Position numbers and translations under genes: made by a program. This document shows, piece after piece, positions 1-12,697 of a DNA stretch of 64,000 nt (the first letter of the stretch is position 1; each line of letters starts with the position of its first letter). The stretch is from assembly GCA_031472005.1 (NCBI GenBank), contig PZJY01000001.1:1612001-1676000 (forward strand). The letters are read 5' to 3'. The notes under the pieces were generated by a model that did not search any database, was not told where the DNA came from, and saw nothing but the letters and a program-made list of their open reading frames with translations. Origin of the DNA: Tetracladium setigerum (lineage: Eukaryota; Ascomycota; Leotiomycetes; Helotiales).

Positions 1-142
1 AATTGCCAGAGCCAATATTGATAAGAATGGGTAGGAGGAGCCGGTGGACAATAGATGGTATCTTGAAAATATCATAGCCTGCTCGCTCGTATCGCTTCAT
101 CGTTTGAAAGTCATGTTTTTGATGGAGTGTGATGGCGTTCAT
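1..142 (-). CDS. possible partial membrane protein exon running off the left edge
   Basis: On the minus strand a frame is open from an ATG at 142 to the window edge (47 codons, no stop). It reads MNAITLHQKHDFQTMKRYER and then a basic and hydrophobic stretch ending PILINIGSGN, which looks like the start of a membrane segment. The frame is also open a little upstream of the ATG (GLKKRR), so 142 may lie inside an exon rather than at the true start. The composition looks protein-like, but a 142-nt open frame can arise by chance. I do not recognise the family. The sequence left of this window would settle it. Confidence 0.3.
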   Translation of the reverse strand, partial: MNAITLHQKHDFQTMKRYERAGYDIFKIPSIVHRLLLPILINIGSGN

Positions 143-3100
143 CCGGCGCTTCTTCAACCCGGAAACTCACAGAATAGTACATCTCTCTTTTGTTGATGAC
201 CATATAATGGCTTAATTACTATCATTATGGAGAGGGTTTTATCATTTCTATCGTGCCCTCATAGTGGGACATCTTCGATACGAATGTGGCTCAGATAGTT
301 GGACAATATCACAATATTCCTGTCTGCAGTACCAAAAACTGTCAGGCCACAAAACTACTTTCAAGAGTATAAAGTCTTAGCAATTAAAAAATAACAACAT
401 TCACGATAGGTGTCTAATCCGACAGAGTAATCAAATATCCCTCTCGTCTGTCAAAAGCAAAACAATCTAGACCCTCCTTTCCTAAGCGACAGGCAATAAC
501 ACCATGTGACCAATATCAACATCTCCAATGTGAAGAAGAACTAATCCTTTCAGAAAACAATTCAAGTACGCCAAGCGGCAAGCATGTCAGAGCGTTGAGC
601 TTCCAAACGCTATTAAATAAATTGTACATAAATAAACCTCTTGCCGCAAAACCAAAAAAATGGCCTGATCTCCACGCAATTTTTGGGTACTCGCATCACA
701 TGACCATGAATCTCCTGCCTGCAACCTGCGCCGCAACTCCCTTTCATCCGCCGTCCTGCCATCCCGTTTCTTTATCTGCCTTGCCCCTTCCCGCATGTCC
801 GTGGGTGATTTAACGATTTTTATTGTTCCGAAACAACACGGGAAAAAACCGCCAAGGTTCTGGAAGGGAGGGATTTGTGGAAATCACTTCACGATCGAAC
901 GTTCTATTCCATGGAGGGGGCTTGGTCTGGTTTGAATATTTTCAAGCAATATTGAGAAACCCGAGAACTGTTTGTAACTGATGTTATGTATGACTAAATA
1001 CAGCTGCTACTGCTAGTGATTTAGAATCCAATGTGAAAGGTACTAATTCAAAAAGAAGAACTGAAGGGATCGACGTTGTTTCGCATCATATCCATGTGCT
1101 TCTTGTTAATGCCCACTACCATTCGCATCGATCACTTGAATACTAGATCAAGCTCTTGTCATCTCTCTCTTTCTCATTCCAATGAGATCCTTACAAAGCC
1201 AAAACAGTTCTCTCTCTTCTCTCCTTCTTCTCCTTTCATCTCTGGCTGCCCTTTCCTTTCCCTCGTCCCATCCATTTCCCCTCTTCCGAAAATGCAAAAG
1301 CAAAGAAAAAGGGCCAGATGACTGCTGAATTTCTCAAGCCAATCCAAACCCAGCTCAAGTATTTGTTCAACCCATCTCAAAACTGCTCAAGACCAATCCA
1401 GTCTCCTTGTTTAGATGCAATGCAAGCCAAACAACACACCTTGGGCTTGGCTGTGTAACCATATTATACCTCCCGTGCTGTAGTGCTGTTGTGCAAGCGG
1501 CTAATACTCTGCAGGTGGTAGATAAGAGCGGGTTGTTGTCTTTAGGGGAGTGGCTTGATACATAATCATCCTCTCTCGTATTTGCGGTGACAAGCAGGGC
1601 TTCTATCAGAGGAGGACCGGAGCATGGAGCAAGTCTTTCGAAATATAGGGCAATAATAAGAAAAGCAGGGAAGAAAGAAGATGACGATGGTGTTTATGGT
1701 AGTAGCGGGATGAACGACCATTTTGATTTGAGGGTTTGTTTCCGTCGTCAAGTGTGGGAAGGGATGGATGGTGCTCGCTCTGCCGAGTGATTAGTTCAAG
1801 TTCTGTGCTCTGTAGTACAATACAAAATCCACGTAGGCCATTGCGCAAGTGCCACCGTCGTCACAAGTTGTGACGGTAAACATGTTCGCGATAGGGAGAG
1901 AATGGGGATGGAGATGGGAATGTTTGCTCTGCAGGGTCGGGAAGGAAGTCAGCTCCGGTAGGTACAGTGGTCCCATCCTCGTTTTCTCTCAAAGACAGGC
2001 ACTTTCCTAAACAGGTTTTGGTGTCTGACGAGAAGAGGGATGAAGGAAGGCTCCTTGGTTCCGAGCTATTTACTCGTACATGGGCTCTGAACTCAGGGCC
2101 ACGCGGAGGAGATGCGCCTGAAGGTGTTTAAACTTTCTGTAAAAATAGTTCCTCTAAGTATATTGAATGAGACGGGAAGAATGTTCTTCGTTGTAACTTT
2201 CTTTGAGTTGAGCCGCGTTTCGGATTATGAGGCTCGGTGTTGATAGAGGGGGTACTCTTACCAGGCGTAAATATGAATGGAATCGTAGTACAGTGCTGTA
2301 GAAAGTGGAAATAGTTGAAGTTTGATAAGGTTTATAAAATTAAGGTGCCTTTTGATTGGCTGTGGGATGAGGGATCAGACCGGTGAGTTCTAGACAGTTC
2401 ACTTCTTTAGTACTCAGTAACATCTTTAATTTGCTTGAAAGATGGATGCGGTGAAGGTAGTGAATCGCCTTGATTTTTGATCCTCAAGGATCGAGATGCT
2501 CTTCCTTTCTCTCAGCTTTCCACAAACTAAACATTCTCGATCACATGTTTATGATATAGTTCTTCAGTTCTTTAGTTCATCCTCCAAACAATGTGAGATC
2601 TTCTCAAAGCCTCAAATTGCCATGTGAAGATGGAAGAATATTTTTTGATACTCGATGAGGTTCCCATTTACTCTACTCTGCTTGTACTGTACCAGGACAG
2701 CACAGTTCTGTACTATCAGTCTTATCGTCCAAGGCGTACGCCATCTCGTCGCCACGATCCCAATCGTCGGTTATCTTCTCGTCACGATTATTCTCGCAGA
2801 ACTCCCTCCGTATTTTCCTTTTCCTACCTTTTTCCTCCCACGAGTTCACAAACATCCACACCACACCCAGCGACCCAGAAATCTCACCCCGGTCTCGACG
2901 CAACTTTTTGTGCACGGATCCCGGCCTATCAGTGGCCTGCTTCCGGACGAGGGATCCTTGGTTAAGGAGAGGTGTGGTAAGCCTGCAGGCTTTGGATGGT
3001 GGAGAGCGAGGGAGGCGTGTGGGCACGGGCGTCTAGAGTTTTGGGATGTTGAAATTAGGGTTGAACTTTGTATGGAGGTTGCGCGCTGGTGGTCGGGAGG

Positions 3101-6100
3101 AGGGATGATGTCTCCTTTCTGTTTGGGTGCTTTGGAGAAAATACGGAGTACCCAACATGAGATGGATGTTCTCGTGATGAACTACTGATCGCTTACCCAG
3201 AGGTTAAGTTGAGGTAGCTATCTAGCTTTCCGCAGGAGACGTGGTGAAATGTGAGTGAAAGCAAGTAGAAAGTAAGATAGACAGCAGAGAGTAGCATGCA
3301 AGTAAATGTCTCATGTTTAAATACACCGCCGTTGTGGGAGGCAGATTGATCCTCAACCAAGGTACTACTATACAGTGAACTATGCGGTCGCTTGTACTCC
3401 GTATGTATGGTCAACAGTTTTTGTACGACCACGCCGCCCCGACGATGCATTGTGCCATCCATCCTCTCAAGCTGCCGCTCAAGCACTCCGAGCAGTCACA
3501 TTCACCATAAATGCCCGATAGGAGGAGTGCCGATTCTGTGCCGAGTTTGGGCTGACGAAGACATTGTCAATCTGAGACAAGGTGGGAGGTTTGGGAGTGG
3601 TTGGAGGGCCTTTATGATGGCATTATCATTTTCGAGGTGAAGACTGTACAGTACATTCTCCGTTCAGTAGTGATCATGAGTACAGGAGTACCACCTACAA
3701 AAGGGAGATGTTGCTCTCGCTTAAAGGACAACAATAATGGGATTATGAGCGGCAGTTGCGCTGCAGGTGTAAAAAGTGTCGTGAGACCGAACCTCTCAAA
3801 TCGGCTTGCTCCCAACAGCCTGGTTCCATCTGACTTCAAAGTGAGCGATCACAAAAGGGGCGTTGTCAACTTGTTGGCGTCGTGAGCACTGAAAAGAACT
3901 TCTCTCTCTCACTCCTCCCCAAGCCCCTTCGAGGATCTGATCTGACAACACTACCTCCGTACTCAAGGATCTTTCCGCTCAAAACACATCTGGGAAATGC
4001 AACGTCCTGCTGCTCATCGGCACACTATCTGTTGATATACCCCACCAATTCATAAGGCGGTCCAACCAGCCTCTCTGCTGCGGTGCATGGAGTCTTGACT
4101 GCTGTACCAATACTGCAAAGTTCGTGCGGACTTTCCCCATAGCCGGCCAGAAATAATACTTTTGTTTGATACGCTGGTGCCATGGATATCCAGGGAGTGA
4201 TCCCATAGGCTGAAATATTTCTCCTCTCAGCAACGAATCAACAGCATCCATAACCACGTTGCCCCGATTCTTTGGATGGATTTTTGTTATCTCCCCATAC
4301 CGAGTACCATCGAGGGGAAGATTTGGCACGTTTGACGCAAGGATCCCGAGTCCATCCTCTCACACTCAAAGGCCCTGCGAGACTGGGCCTAGTCGTGCTT
4401 CAAGATTGCTTCTTTTATCCCGATAACGTTGAGATGATCAACCACCGGCGTCGTCCTTGGAGATCTTCAACGGAGGGAGATGAGACGAGTCCTGCTTCGA
4501 CCTATTTGAGAGAAGATAGAGAAAGATCTACGATCCTGCCATCGACTTTCCTTTGGGACGCCCAGGAAGGGGAATCGGAAGGGGAAACGGGGAGCATGGA
4601 ACTACTGCACTACACCTCGCAACTGTTTGTTCTCCGCCAGACCTGCAAGGGTTTGCTCGGCCAGAATCTACATCGCTCTCCGTCCGGAGGAATAGCTGTT
4701 GTCGACCAAGGACAAAGGACAGGACGACTTCGCCCTCAACGGATATTATTTGTTCCAAGCAGGGTGATGACGAGCGTTTGATGGTTGCTGGGTGCTGGTT
4801 GCTGGTTGTTCGTCATCCTGCTCGGTTAAAGTATTTAGTAAATAAAGTATATCAGATATATATCTGATGGACGGAATTGATGCGAGGCATCGAGATAGAT
4901 TAGTGGCTTCATCATCGTTTGTCCCTCGGCCATTATTTATCCTTTGTTCGCGAGTAGCACAGAGTAGTGCGTACGAACTGAACTGTCCACCACCACTACT
5001 CCGTCCTTGCTGTATTACTATTGCGACATTTTCCAATCTTCTCGCTTGCCGGTCCAAGCAGTTCCAAACAAAGAAAACCTGGGAAAGTAATTACTGTGCT
5101 TCCACAACTCAGCAAATATCCACGCATCCACACACACACCTTCTCGCACTAATACACAATAATCGACCACACAGACACCCTTCAGCTCCCCCCTTTCCCC
5201 CTTGCCCTGTCCACACCAAATAACACACCCACACCCACACCTCCGCCAGCTTCTTGCACTGTAATACGCTAAAGTGCCGCTAATCTTCCTAGCGATGCCT
5301 TATCAAGCCCCAAGGTCAACGCCCCCACCGCCAATGATACAAGCTGGCTGTCCCTAAAGCTGCATATCCCCCCCGTTAGATTTCACATCCGGTCCCAGCT
5401 CTAATGCCTGGCCTCCTCCCCCCTTCCTACCCCCCAGCAAAAAAGCAAGCCGACCAAGCCCGCGCTGCTGCTTTGAAGCCGAACGAACGAGCGAAACGAA
5501 GGAACGAACAAACGAACGCAACATCACAGTAACCACTGACCACACACCTCCAGCAAGGTGTGAGGCAGCGCCCCTCGAAAGAAAAAGCTCCAGGTCCTGG
5601 TCCTGGTCGTGGCCCTGGTCGATCCAGTCAAGTCCAAACTAACCTCCGTCTCCTTCGACTACTTACACTACCCAACTACCCTCCCTCCTCCTCCTTCCCT
5701 CACACCACCAACTTTTCCCTTCCGTTCAGTCATACATATCGATCTTCCAACACTCCCCGTCGATCATCATCAGCAGCAGCATTCCGGAGAAGTTGTAGTA
5801 GGATATCTTCGTTTCCTCCCTCCGTCGTCAGTCGTCAAGACTGCCGCTTATCACGGCGAAAGGTGCTTGCGACTGCCCGATTGTTGTCCAGGAATACATC
5901 ACTCACTCACCCACCCCAGTCGCGGGATCGCACGGTCATTGTACCTGACGGAAACGATAGCTCACCTCTTACACGACCACCAAAGCTGACCACCCAACTT
6001 TCTTCGGAGAACGCTCCTCGAACTTCGACCATTGATTGCACTTTTGAACATCTCCAAACCTCTTCAAACCACTCTAGATTAGAAGTTCGGCTCGACAACC

Positions 6101-6334
6101 CCTCGTCGCATTCCTCTTTTGGGCGCATCGTCCTCTGCGTTCGGTCATCGCAATCCAATACCTACTCGGCATAAAAATATCGATTCCGACAACAAAGAGA
6201 CCCGATTCCAGCATCACTCTTTGTCCAACTTCCACGTCCTTCGCCCTCCTGGCTGCAAACACCTCGTTCCCCGGTTCGTAGTCTCGTCGCAAACACCTCA
6301 GCCTACTCCGTCGATCGCGCGACCATACCATGCC
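143..6334. other. long gene-poor region upstream of the Whi3 gene
   Basis: About 6.2 kb with only short, compositionally random open frames on both strands and no chain of exons I could join. The last 800 bases (about 5540-6334) are rich in C and T with many TCC/CCT runs and no strong coding frame, as expected for a long 5' leader of the Whi3 gene. The minus-strand frame at 3979-4329 looks slightly protein-like but has no ATG start and no recognisable domain. I see no tRNA, transposon ends or long repeats. Confidence 0.5.
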
Positions 6335-7843
6335 ATGAATCCCTCTACATATACCCAGACAGCTCAGGCCTTTCGACCTGCGAACAACACCCAACAATCC
6401 TTCCAATCTCTCTCCATGGCCACGATGAACGCTTTCGCCGCCGACACACAGAGCGCATTTGCGGCACCCGCCACCGTAATCATTCGACGACTACCAGCAA
6501 ACACGACGGAAGACACGCTGCGATCGATGGTGGTGTGGTCCAAGGAGGTCATCGACACCGAAATGTTGGCTGCAGACAAATCTGAGGATCCTGGCTTTAG
6601 ATCTGCAATACTGCATTTCAAATCTCATGCAGGTGCCCTGGAAGCGAAGAACATGTTGGATGGGAAGCCCAACGTCACGAACGACGCGCAAATGAGTGTG
6701 GAGATTTTTTATGGAACGCCGAGTGCGCGACGATATACCGTTGATAATACTTCGACTGCCGGACCATCAAGTTCAACTTCGTCCTCCTCCTCGAATGGGC
6801 CTCGACAGGCACCAAGATACAAAGGATTCCCCGCAAACCAGCGCGTCTCGCCACCCACCAATGGTACCTTTTCAAGCAACGAATTACCAAATCCAGAAGT
6901 CAGCACACACTATCAAAGTCTCTTCTCCCCACAATCTCCTATTGGAAACCACCTTGGAGGTGGAACGAGAATCTCGGGGAAGTCCCTTATCAATAATGAC
7001 TCAGTTGACGACGACGAGACTGGACAGCTCCTGAAAGACCCAGTTGCTTATGCTGAAAATGGTCCTGTTCAAGGCCGGCGACAAACTCTTCCTCAGCTCC
7101 CAATCTCCCGTATGTCTGGATTATCTCTCAACACCACTGGCCCCTCGAGCATGTCTGGTTCCTACACGCCCCATGCGACAATGTCTCCGAGTGCTTTGTC
7201 AAGCGCTGGACCTCCTGTCAGTTACCAGCTCGGTAGTCAACACTATCAGCGTCACAACTTTCCACCTGTCAATCCGGCTGACCAGAACCCTCCTTGTAAC
7301 ACTCTCTACGTGGGAAATCTCCCCATAGACACTTCGGAAGATGAACTTAAAGCCATGTTTTCTAAGCAACGTGGATACAAACGTCTCTGCTTCAGAACGA
7401 AGCAAAATGGCCCTATGTGTTTTGTAGAATTTGAAGATGTTTCTTTTGCCACCAAAGCGCTTCACGAACTCTACGGCCACCCACTTCATAACAGCATTAA
7501 AGGTGGAATTAGACTCAGCTTCTCCAAAAATCCACTTGGGGTTCGTTCTGGCCAGGGGATGTCTTCTCCAGGACCGGTTCCAGGAATGCAAGGATTGAAC
7601 TGTGCTCCGATGGGCGGATCCTTCAGCTCTAATAATGGCCCACCTCCTGGACTTTCTGCTCCTCCTGGACTTGCCTCATCTCGGATGGCTTATTCATCTA
7701 CCATGGCTTCACAGTCTCAATATACCACTTCATTTGGCGCAAATGGGAATTGGAATGGATACAACGGAGCGATGACGGCCGGTGGCCCGATAATGAACGG
7801 TGGGAGCAATGGCTTTCCTCCTGCATACATGATGGGGAGATAG
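6335..7843 (+). CDS. whi3: Whi3-type RRM RNA-binding protein
   Basis: Single-exon gene of 502 residues. A C-terminal RNA-recognition motif spans about residues 320-405, with RNP2 read as LYVGNL and RNP1 as GPMCFVEFE. An N-terminal degenerate RRM-like segment starts near VIIRRLPANTTEDTLRSMV. The middle and the C-terminus are Ser/Pro/Gly/Asn-rich and low in complexity. This layout is that of fungal Whi3 proteins, which bind and cluster mRNAs such as G1 cyclin transcripts to set cell size, polarity and cytosol organisation. I chose the ATG at 6335 (MNPSTYTQ); the frame stays open upstream to about 6119 without an ATG and is probably 5' leader. The Asn/Ser/Gly-rich linkers suit phase separation, which is known for Whi3 and inferred here. 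No introns are needed. Confidence 0.88.
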   Translation: MNPSTYTQTAQAFRPANNTQQSFQSLSMATMNAFAADTQSAFAAPATVIIRRLPANTTEDTLRSMVVWSKEVIDTEMLAADKSEDPGFRSAILHFKSHAGALEAKNMLDGKPNVTNDAQMSVEIFYGTPSARRYTVDNTSTAGPSSSTSSSSSNGPRQAPRYKGFPANQRVSPPTNGTFSSNELPNPEVSTHYQSLFSPQSPIGNHLGGGTRISGKSLINNDSVDDDETGQLLKDPVAYAENGPVQGRRQTLPQLPISRMSGLSLNTTGPSSMSGSYTPHATMSPSALSSAGPPVSYQLGSQHYQRHNFPPVNPADQNPPCNTLYVGNLPIDTSEDELKAMFSKQRGYKRLCFRTKQNGPMCFVEFEDVSFATKALHELYGHPLHNSIKGGIRLSFSKNPLGVRSGQGMSSPGPVPGMQGLNCAPMGGSFSSNNGPPPGLSAPPGLASSRMAYSSTMASQSQYTTSFGANGNWNGYNGAMTAGGPIMNGGSNGFPPAYMMGR

Positions 7844-9034
7844 AGGCGTTTCATCATTCCCTTGCGCATTTTGTTCTACTTTTCTAGGATTTCCGGAGTC
7901 GTGGGTTGCATAGGGCTGCATTTCGCATCTGACATACTCTTGCAGCGCGGTGTTTATGATCATGAGATTCCCCCACGCGTTGTTGCAAATTGCGGGAGTT
8001 GAAGTGGGATCAAATGGAGGGTCATCACTTTGCATTATGGGGTCATTTTTGGTCATTTTTTGTTTTGTTTTTCGCTTCATCCGAAGGCGCTATCTTGCTT
8101 GGTTCTGTCATTTCCGTCGGGCGCAAATTCATCTAAGAGAAAATCAGGAGCGCAAGCTGGCATGCTTGATGGTTTAACTGTTTGAGCTGAAATGGATACG
8201 ATTGAGTAACGTGGTTTTTTGTACGAGAAAGAATGGCTGCACTACGGGCATGGAAATGGATACAAATGGCATCTGGGGTGGTTGGCATCATAGCACATGA
8301 AGAAGCTGGTGGAAAAGGCGTCTCGACAAGCTCTTTCGTTTTCTTGTTTTTCCTTCTTCTTGTTCTGAAAGGCATCTATTTGGTTGTAGCGTCTTGCGTT
8401 ATGGCATCGTGATAGGCTTGTTTTTTTTTTGTCTTTGTGGGAGGAGGAGGAGGATTCATTTTACTTGGCATATCTTGACCGCACATCTGATGGAGTAACT
8501 GGCATTATCAATAGGAAGGTGGAATAGCTATTATCTAGAAATTACAAAACTCACTTTTCCTAACCACGAACCGCCTCGAAATACCTGGTTTACATCGGTA
8601 CATGGGAAGGAAGAATACATTCTGACTGCTTCTCAAAGCCAAGCTATATATGTCAATTGACCGCACAACCCCCAAAAATAGATGATCTTCCCAATGGCAT
8701 GAACCAGCCGGTCGATCCAGGCGTACCTGACAGCAAGCCAAGAATGCAGCATCCCACTTCTATTTCACGATAAAATGGGGGGTTGTATGGGGGTCACTCG
8801 TTCCAAATTCCCCACTTGATATCGAGGTTTGCCACGTGACTTTCGCTTCTACTAGTCTGCCAAACTAGGCTAGTGTGCACCTAGCGCCAAATCGCAGATT
8901 TCGCAACCTCAAATATTTTTCTTCGTGATTCCTTGAGAACTCCAACAACCATCCTCAACCCACACGACCACCTCCCAGACAGCTTCTTGTAGCTGTCTGC
9001 AAAGGCACCTTCAATCATACGATATTATTGTACG
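7844..9034. other. intergenic, 3' region of the Whi3 gene
   Basis: About 1.2 kb without a supportable gene. The first part is T-rich (TTTTTGTTTTGTTTTT near 8055 and a T run near 8420) and probably holds the 3' UTR of the Whi3 gene. The remainder up to the small multi-exon gene shows only short random frames. Confidence 0.45.
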
Positions 9035-9929
9035 ATGTCTGCGCATCGTGGAAGCTACAATGTAAGCTATCACTCTTTCATTCCTCGTTCTACCCCTCCC
9101 CGAGCTCCTAGCTTCAAAGCTTGAAGCTCGAGTTGCAACATATCATGATGAACTTTCGTGTCGCCCCTATCTTACCGCAGCTTCAACCCTGCATACCGTG
9201 GTGATTAACCTGTCCATCCAAACGGACTTTCTGATCTTGTTCCAATCTATCCTATCTTGCATCAACACTTCATTGGAGGAATCGTTTGACTGACTTGAGG
9301 ATAAAGATTTAGGGATGATTGATACTGCCTGATGGGGGTTGGCCGCTGGTATGAGTGTTGAACTGGCACAACATCTATGGATGCTGCCTGCTGAGGTCGA
9401 TTCGCCGCGGTTCTCGCCTGTCGATTCGACCTCAGCACCGTCGAAAGACTGAGGTCCTCTGCTCAAGATGAACCATGCTCTCTCTTCCTCGTCGCCACAA
9501 GATAGCTTCACTCAATTCGCCTACCATTACCGCACGACCTATACTGTGAGTACACCTCCCATAATCCGCCAACAAAAACAAGCCCATGATATCAAGTGAT
9601 GAGCAAAACATGTTTTATACACCTCCGATCTTCATGACTGGAATAAACTGGTTCGATAACCTGAAACGATACCATGGATGCGAATTCTCTCTACTTCACA
9701 ACAGACTGTTGGATGAACAGCAGCTAATCAAAATGCATCCGCAGAACTCCGTAGGCACCGAACATGTTGACCAACACCCACTAATATGGTACGTTACACA
9801 AACATTTCTTCATTTCACAACAAATTTGGTATCTTGCAAGCCGGTGATGCAACAAATACCATGCTAATGCATAGGGGCGCCTTGAGTGCTCCGGTGCTGA
9901 AAAAACTAGACTTTTCATCTTTCAACTGA
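9035..9929 (+). CDS. small spliced protein of unknown function
   Basis: Three exons join cleanly in phase: 9468-9545 (ending RTTYT before GTGAGT), 9745-9788 (NSVGTEHVDQHPLI, acceptor CGCAG after a GCTAATC branch point) and 9875-9929 (acceptor GCATAG after GCTAATG), ending SAPVLKKLDFSSFN and a TGA. A likely first exon at 9035-9061 reads MSAHRGSYN before GTAAGC and would join at 9468 through a weak CAAG acceptor, giving 67 residues; starting at 9468 gives 58. The phases agree at every junction and both later acceptors have good branch points, which is unlikely by chance. There is no signal peptide or clear membrane segment. I do not recognise the protein; a small conserved mitochondrial or complex subunit is possible, but that is a guess. 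Confidence 0.5.
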
Positions 9930-11294
9930 GGCTTTTCTTTTCTCAAGAAAATTTTATTGAATTCAAAATGTTGCTAGGTCTTTGCTGACTCTGTTACAGA
10001 ATAGGGTATCCTCTGTAATTGACACCGTTTAAGAGTTTGAACGATTGTTCGAAGCCCCACATAGGGAAGGAAGAGGACGACGACGTGCTGAGGTGTGGTG
10101 GCTGTTGCAAGTGCCTCAGCAACCAGTATCAGTAGCTATCTGCTAGAAATACAAGATAATAATTTGATTGAATCCTTATCCTCCTTGGTTTACAAACATG
10201 GTTCGTCACAAGTGATTGACCTGAAGTCCAATGACCCGCGTGAAATAAGCCATACTTGAGTACGTTGTCTCAGAGCAACTCAAGTGTTTCTATCATGTCA
10301 ACCTGCTCGTTAGAATGTCATTCAAATAATCTCTTTAGCTCGACTTATTCTGAGAAGCGATTCAAGACTTGTTCCTTGTTATCCCTTGTTCCAGATACAT
10401 CATCACCACACTCAGTCCTCTCGTCGCAGAATTCCCACTCAACCAATGCGTCATAGTTCTAAGCCGAATACGCCTAGAGTATTTTAGGTGGCGAGAGGAA
10501 TATCAATATATTTACTAAGGCATGCCAAAGTGAAGCGAGATATATGTACTTTTGATCCTGTTGTATTTGAGGGTGGGGTTGCGGAGAAAGACATGGAGGG
10601 GAATATTTGGTCTCGACGTTTTCCTTTCTTGTGGTGGTATTTTTGAGAAGATGTATTTGGGAAAGGTAGCTGAGGTGAAAGGTGAAAAAGGATTTTGGGT
10701 ACGTGTCTTTGGCTTAAGTGATATTACTTGGGATTGGGATTGGGATTGGGGTTAGATAGGCTGGTTTTTTGAGAGTGGTGTTCGTTCTGGCCTTGGAGGT
10801 TCAAAGGTTGAAATTGGGCGGCGATAACTGCAACCCCATTCCATGAATTCTAGCACTTACTCAAGTCACTCATAATACAGTAAATCCGAGAAAGAATACG
10901 TTGCAGACTCCTTCACTTGAAAGTCCTCTATGCTCTCGGCTTCGTTCGTTCTGGCCACTCCTGGTGTTGGCAAATATCGAAATTAGTGAGATAAGATAGT
11001 GCCGAAAAGCGACCAACCTCTTAGGATTTCTTGCTCGTACTAATTTTCTCGGAGTATTCTCGAATAATGACGCAACAAGAAACATTCTAATTTACCTAAG
11101 AAAAAAGAAAGAAGTTACGTTGACGTCCCCAGTTATGTTTATTTATTCCCGCGTGTATCCGTGCCAAGCTCAGTCACCCCTCCGTCTTCGCTTCAAGATC
11201 TCAATTCGTGTCACCTCAACTTCCCTCTTCGACTATTCGACATACAACAACAAACCAACCCAACCCAACCTAACAAGCCCAAGAAAAAGAAACA
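9930..11294. other. intergenic
   Basis: About 1.4 kb without a gene I can support. It holds the TTGGGA microsatellite at 10728-10751. The final 80 bases are C/A-rich (CAACCCAACC-type runs), like a fungal 5' leader for the dehydrogenase that follows. Confidence 0.45.
10728..10751 (+). repeat. TTGGGA hexanucleotide repeat
   Basis: Three perfect TTGGGA units are followed by TTGGGG and then TTAG. It resembles a degenerate telomere-like repeat but is far too short to call one; replication slippage is the simpler origin. Confidence 0.7.
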
Positions 11295-12697
11295 ATGACA
11301 ACCCCAAGAACCATTCTCCTAACAGGAGCAAGTCGAGGAATCGGTTTCGCAATCGCAAAACACCTCCTCAATGCAAAGCACAATGTCTTCCTCGTTGCCA
11401 GAACAGCCGAGCCGATGGAGGAATTGAAGAAGAAATTTCCCGGGCAGGTTGAGTATTTGGCTGGGGATTTACAAGATTTCAAGGTAAAGTTTTTTTGTCA
11501 TGCTTTTTGTTCTTGCTAGTCTGGTGTTGGTGAATTGCTTTTGTTGGCTTTCAAAGAAGGTTGTTGCTCTTTTTCGAACGTTAGCGCTGCTGAGTGTTTA
11601 TGTTATGTCACCGGTATTGGAGGAAGGAACACACTTTCTGGAAATTCCTCTGAGAGGGTTTGTACAAGTGTCACAAAATCAACGGCCAGCTCAGAAATGA
11701 ATTCACTTGTACGGTTTCCTTTTTACTTTCTTTCTTTCTGCAGTGATCTTCTGCAGACCTATATCCAAGTGATCACAATTTGCTTTTCAAACCCACTCTA
11801 CTCGACTTTACCCCACCTTCTAACGACGTGCACATTTCATCGCATGAATTACGACATATCATATGATTTATTGTTAACATTTTGAGTACACAGTTCGGAC
11901 CAAAAGCTGTCGATCTCGCAATCACAGCTTTCAAGACCATCGACTCCCTCATTCTCAACCATGGAACTCTCGCTCCGGTGAAGAGAATCGCAGACAGCAC
12001 ACCAGAAGAATGGCGTGAAGCATTCGACGTCAATTTTTTCAGCTTGCTTGCATTTGTAGGTACAACCTTACTCACTGCCCTTTCCTACTGTACCTTCCGA
12101 TCGATCAGGTTAGGGATCCAGTTCTGACGCTGCAACTGTCCAACCCCAGATTCAACCCGCCCTTCCAACACTCCGAGCAAGCAAGGGCTCTATCGTGCTC
12201 ACTTCCTCTGGCGCAGCAACCGGCGCATATTCTACCTGGGGAAGCTACGGCTCATCAAAGGCAGCACTCAACCACCTCGCGCTCACCCTTGCTGTTGAAG
12301 AGCCGTCCATCACCAGCTTAGCACTTCGTCCTGGAGTCGTGGACACCGATATGCAAGCCTTGATTCGAAGCAAGAGCGCCGTGATGGATGAGCAGGATGC
12401 CAAGAAGTTCAAGAGTCTGTATGAAGATGGGAACTTGGTGCAACCAGATGAGATTGGTCCTGCAATGGCCAAGATTGCTTTGGCGTTGATTGTTGAAGGC
12501 AAGGAGTACAGTGGCAAGTTCTTGAAGTGAGTACTCTATTGCGCATTCTTCCTACTATTGTCTTTTTTGGGGTCTGCGTACTGTAGACGGTGTTGAGCTC
12601 ACGTCGAACATTGTTCCGCCACTAAATAATGCTTGGTTGTACTGACTCAAACTGTAGTTGGGATGGTGAGGAGCTGAAGAAATTCTGGAAGTCATAG
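11295..12697 (+). CDS. short-chain dehydrogenase/reductase
   Basis: Four exons: 11295-11483, 11894-12055, 12150-12526 and 12658-12697, giving 255 residues. The N-terminus carries the Rossmann glycine motif TGASRGIG. LILNHG matches the NNAG-position motif of sepiapterin-reductase-like fungal SDRs. The catalytic Ser lies in LTSSGAATG, and the YxxxK pair is in GSYGSSKAALNH. The last exon gives the family-like tail GKFL-NWDGEELKKFW, which reading through 12530 would lose. The protein should be a cytosolic NADP(H)-dependent oxidoreductase of the yeast YIR035C/IRC24 type; the substrate cannot be inferred. Intron 1 is 410 nt, long beside introns of 94 and 131 nt in the same gene. Confidence 0.85.

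Noticed and set aside
2624..3188. Overlapping 113- and 177-codon plus-strand frames
   Set aside because: They overlap each other and minus-strand frames in the same place, with no protein-like domain content.
3979..4329. 116-codon minus-strand frame in the gene-poor left region
   Set aside because: No ATG start, no recognisable domain and no neighbouring exons; length is within chance for this amount of sequence.
10728..10751. Interstitial telomere-like TTGGGA repeat
   Set aside because: Only four units and not TTAGGG; simple slippage is enough to explain it.
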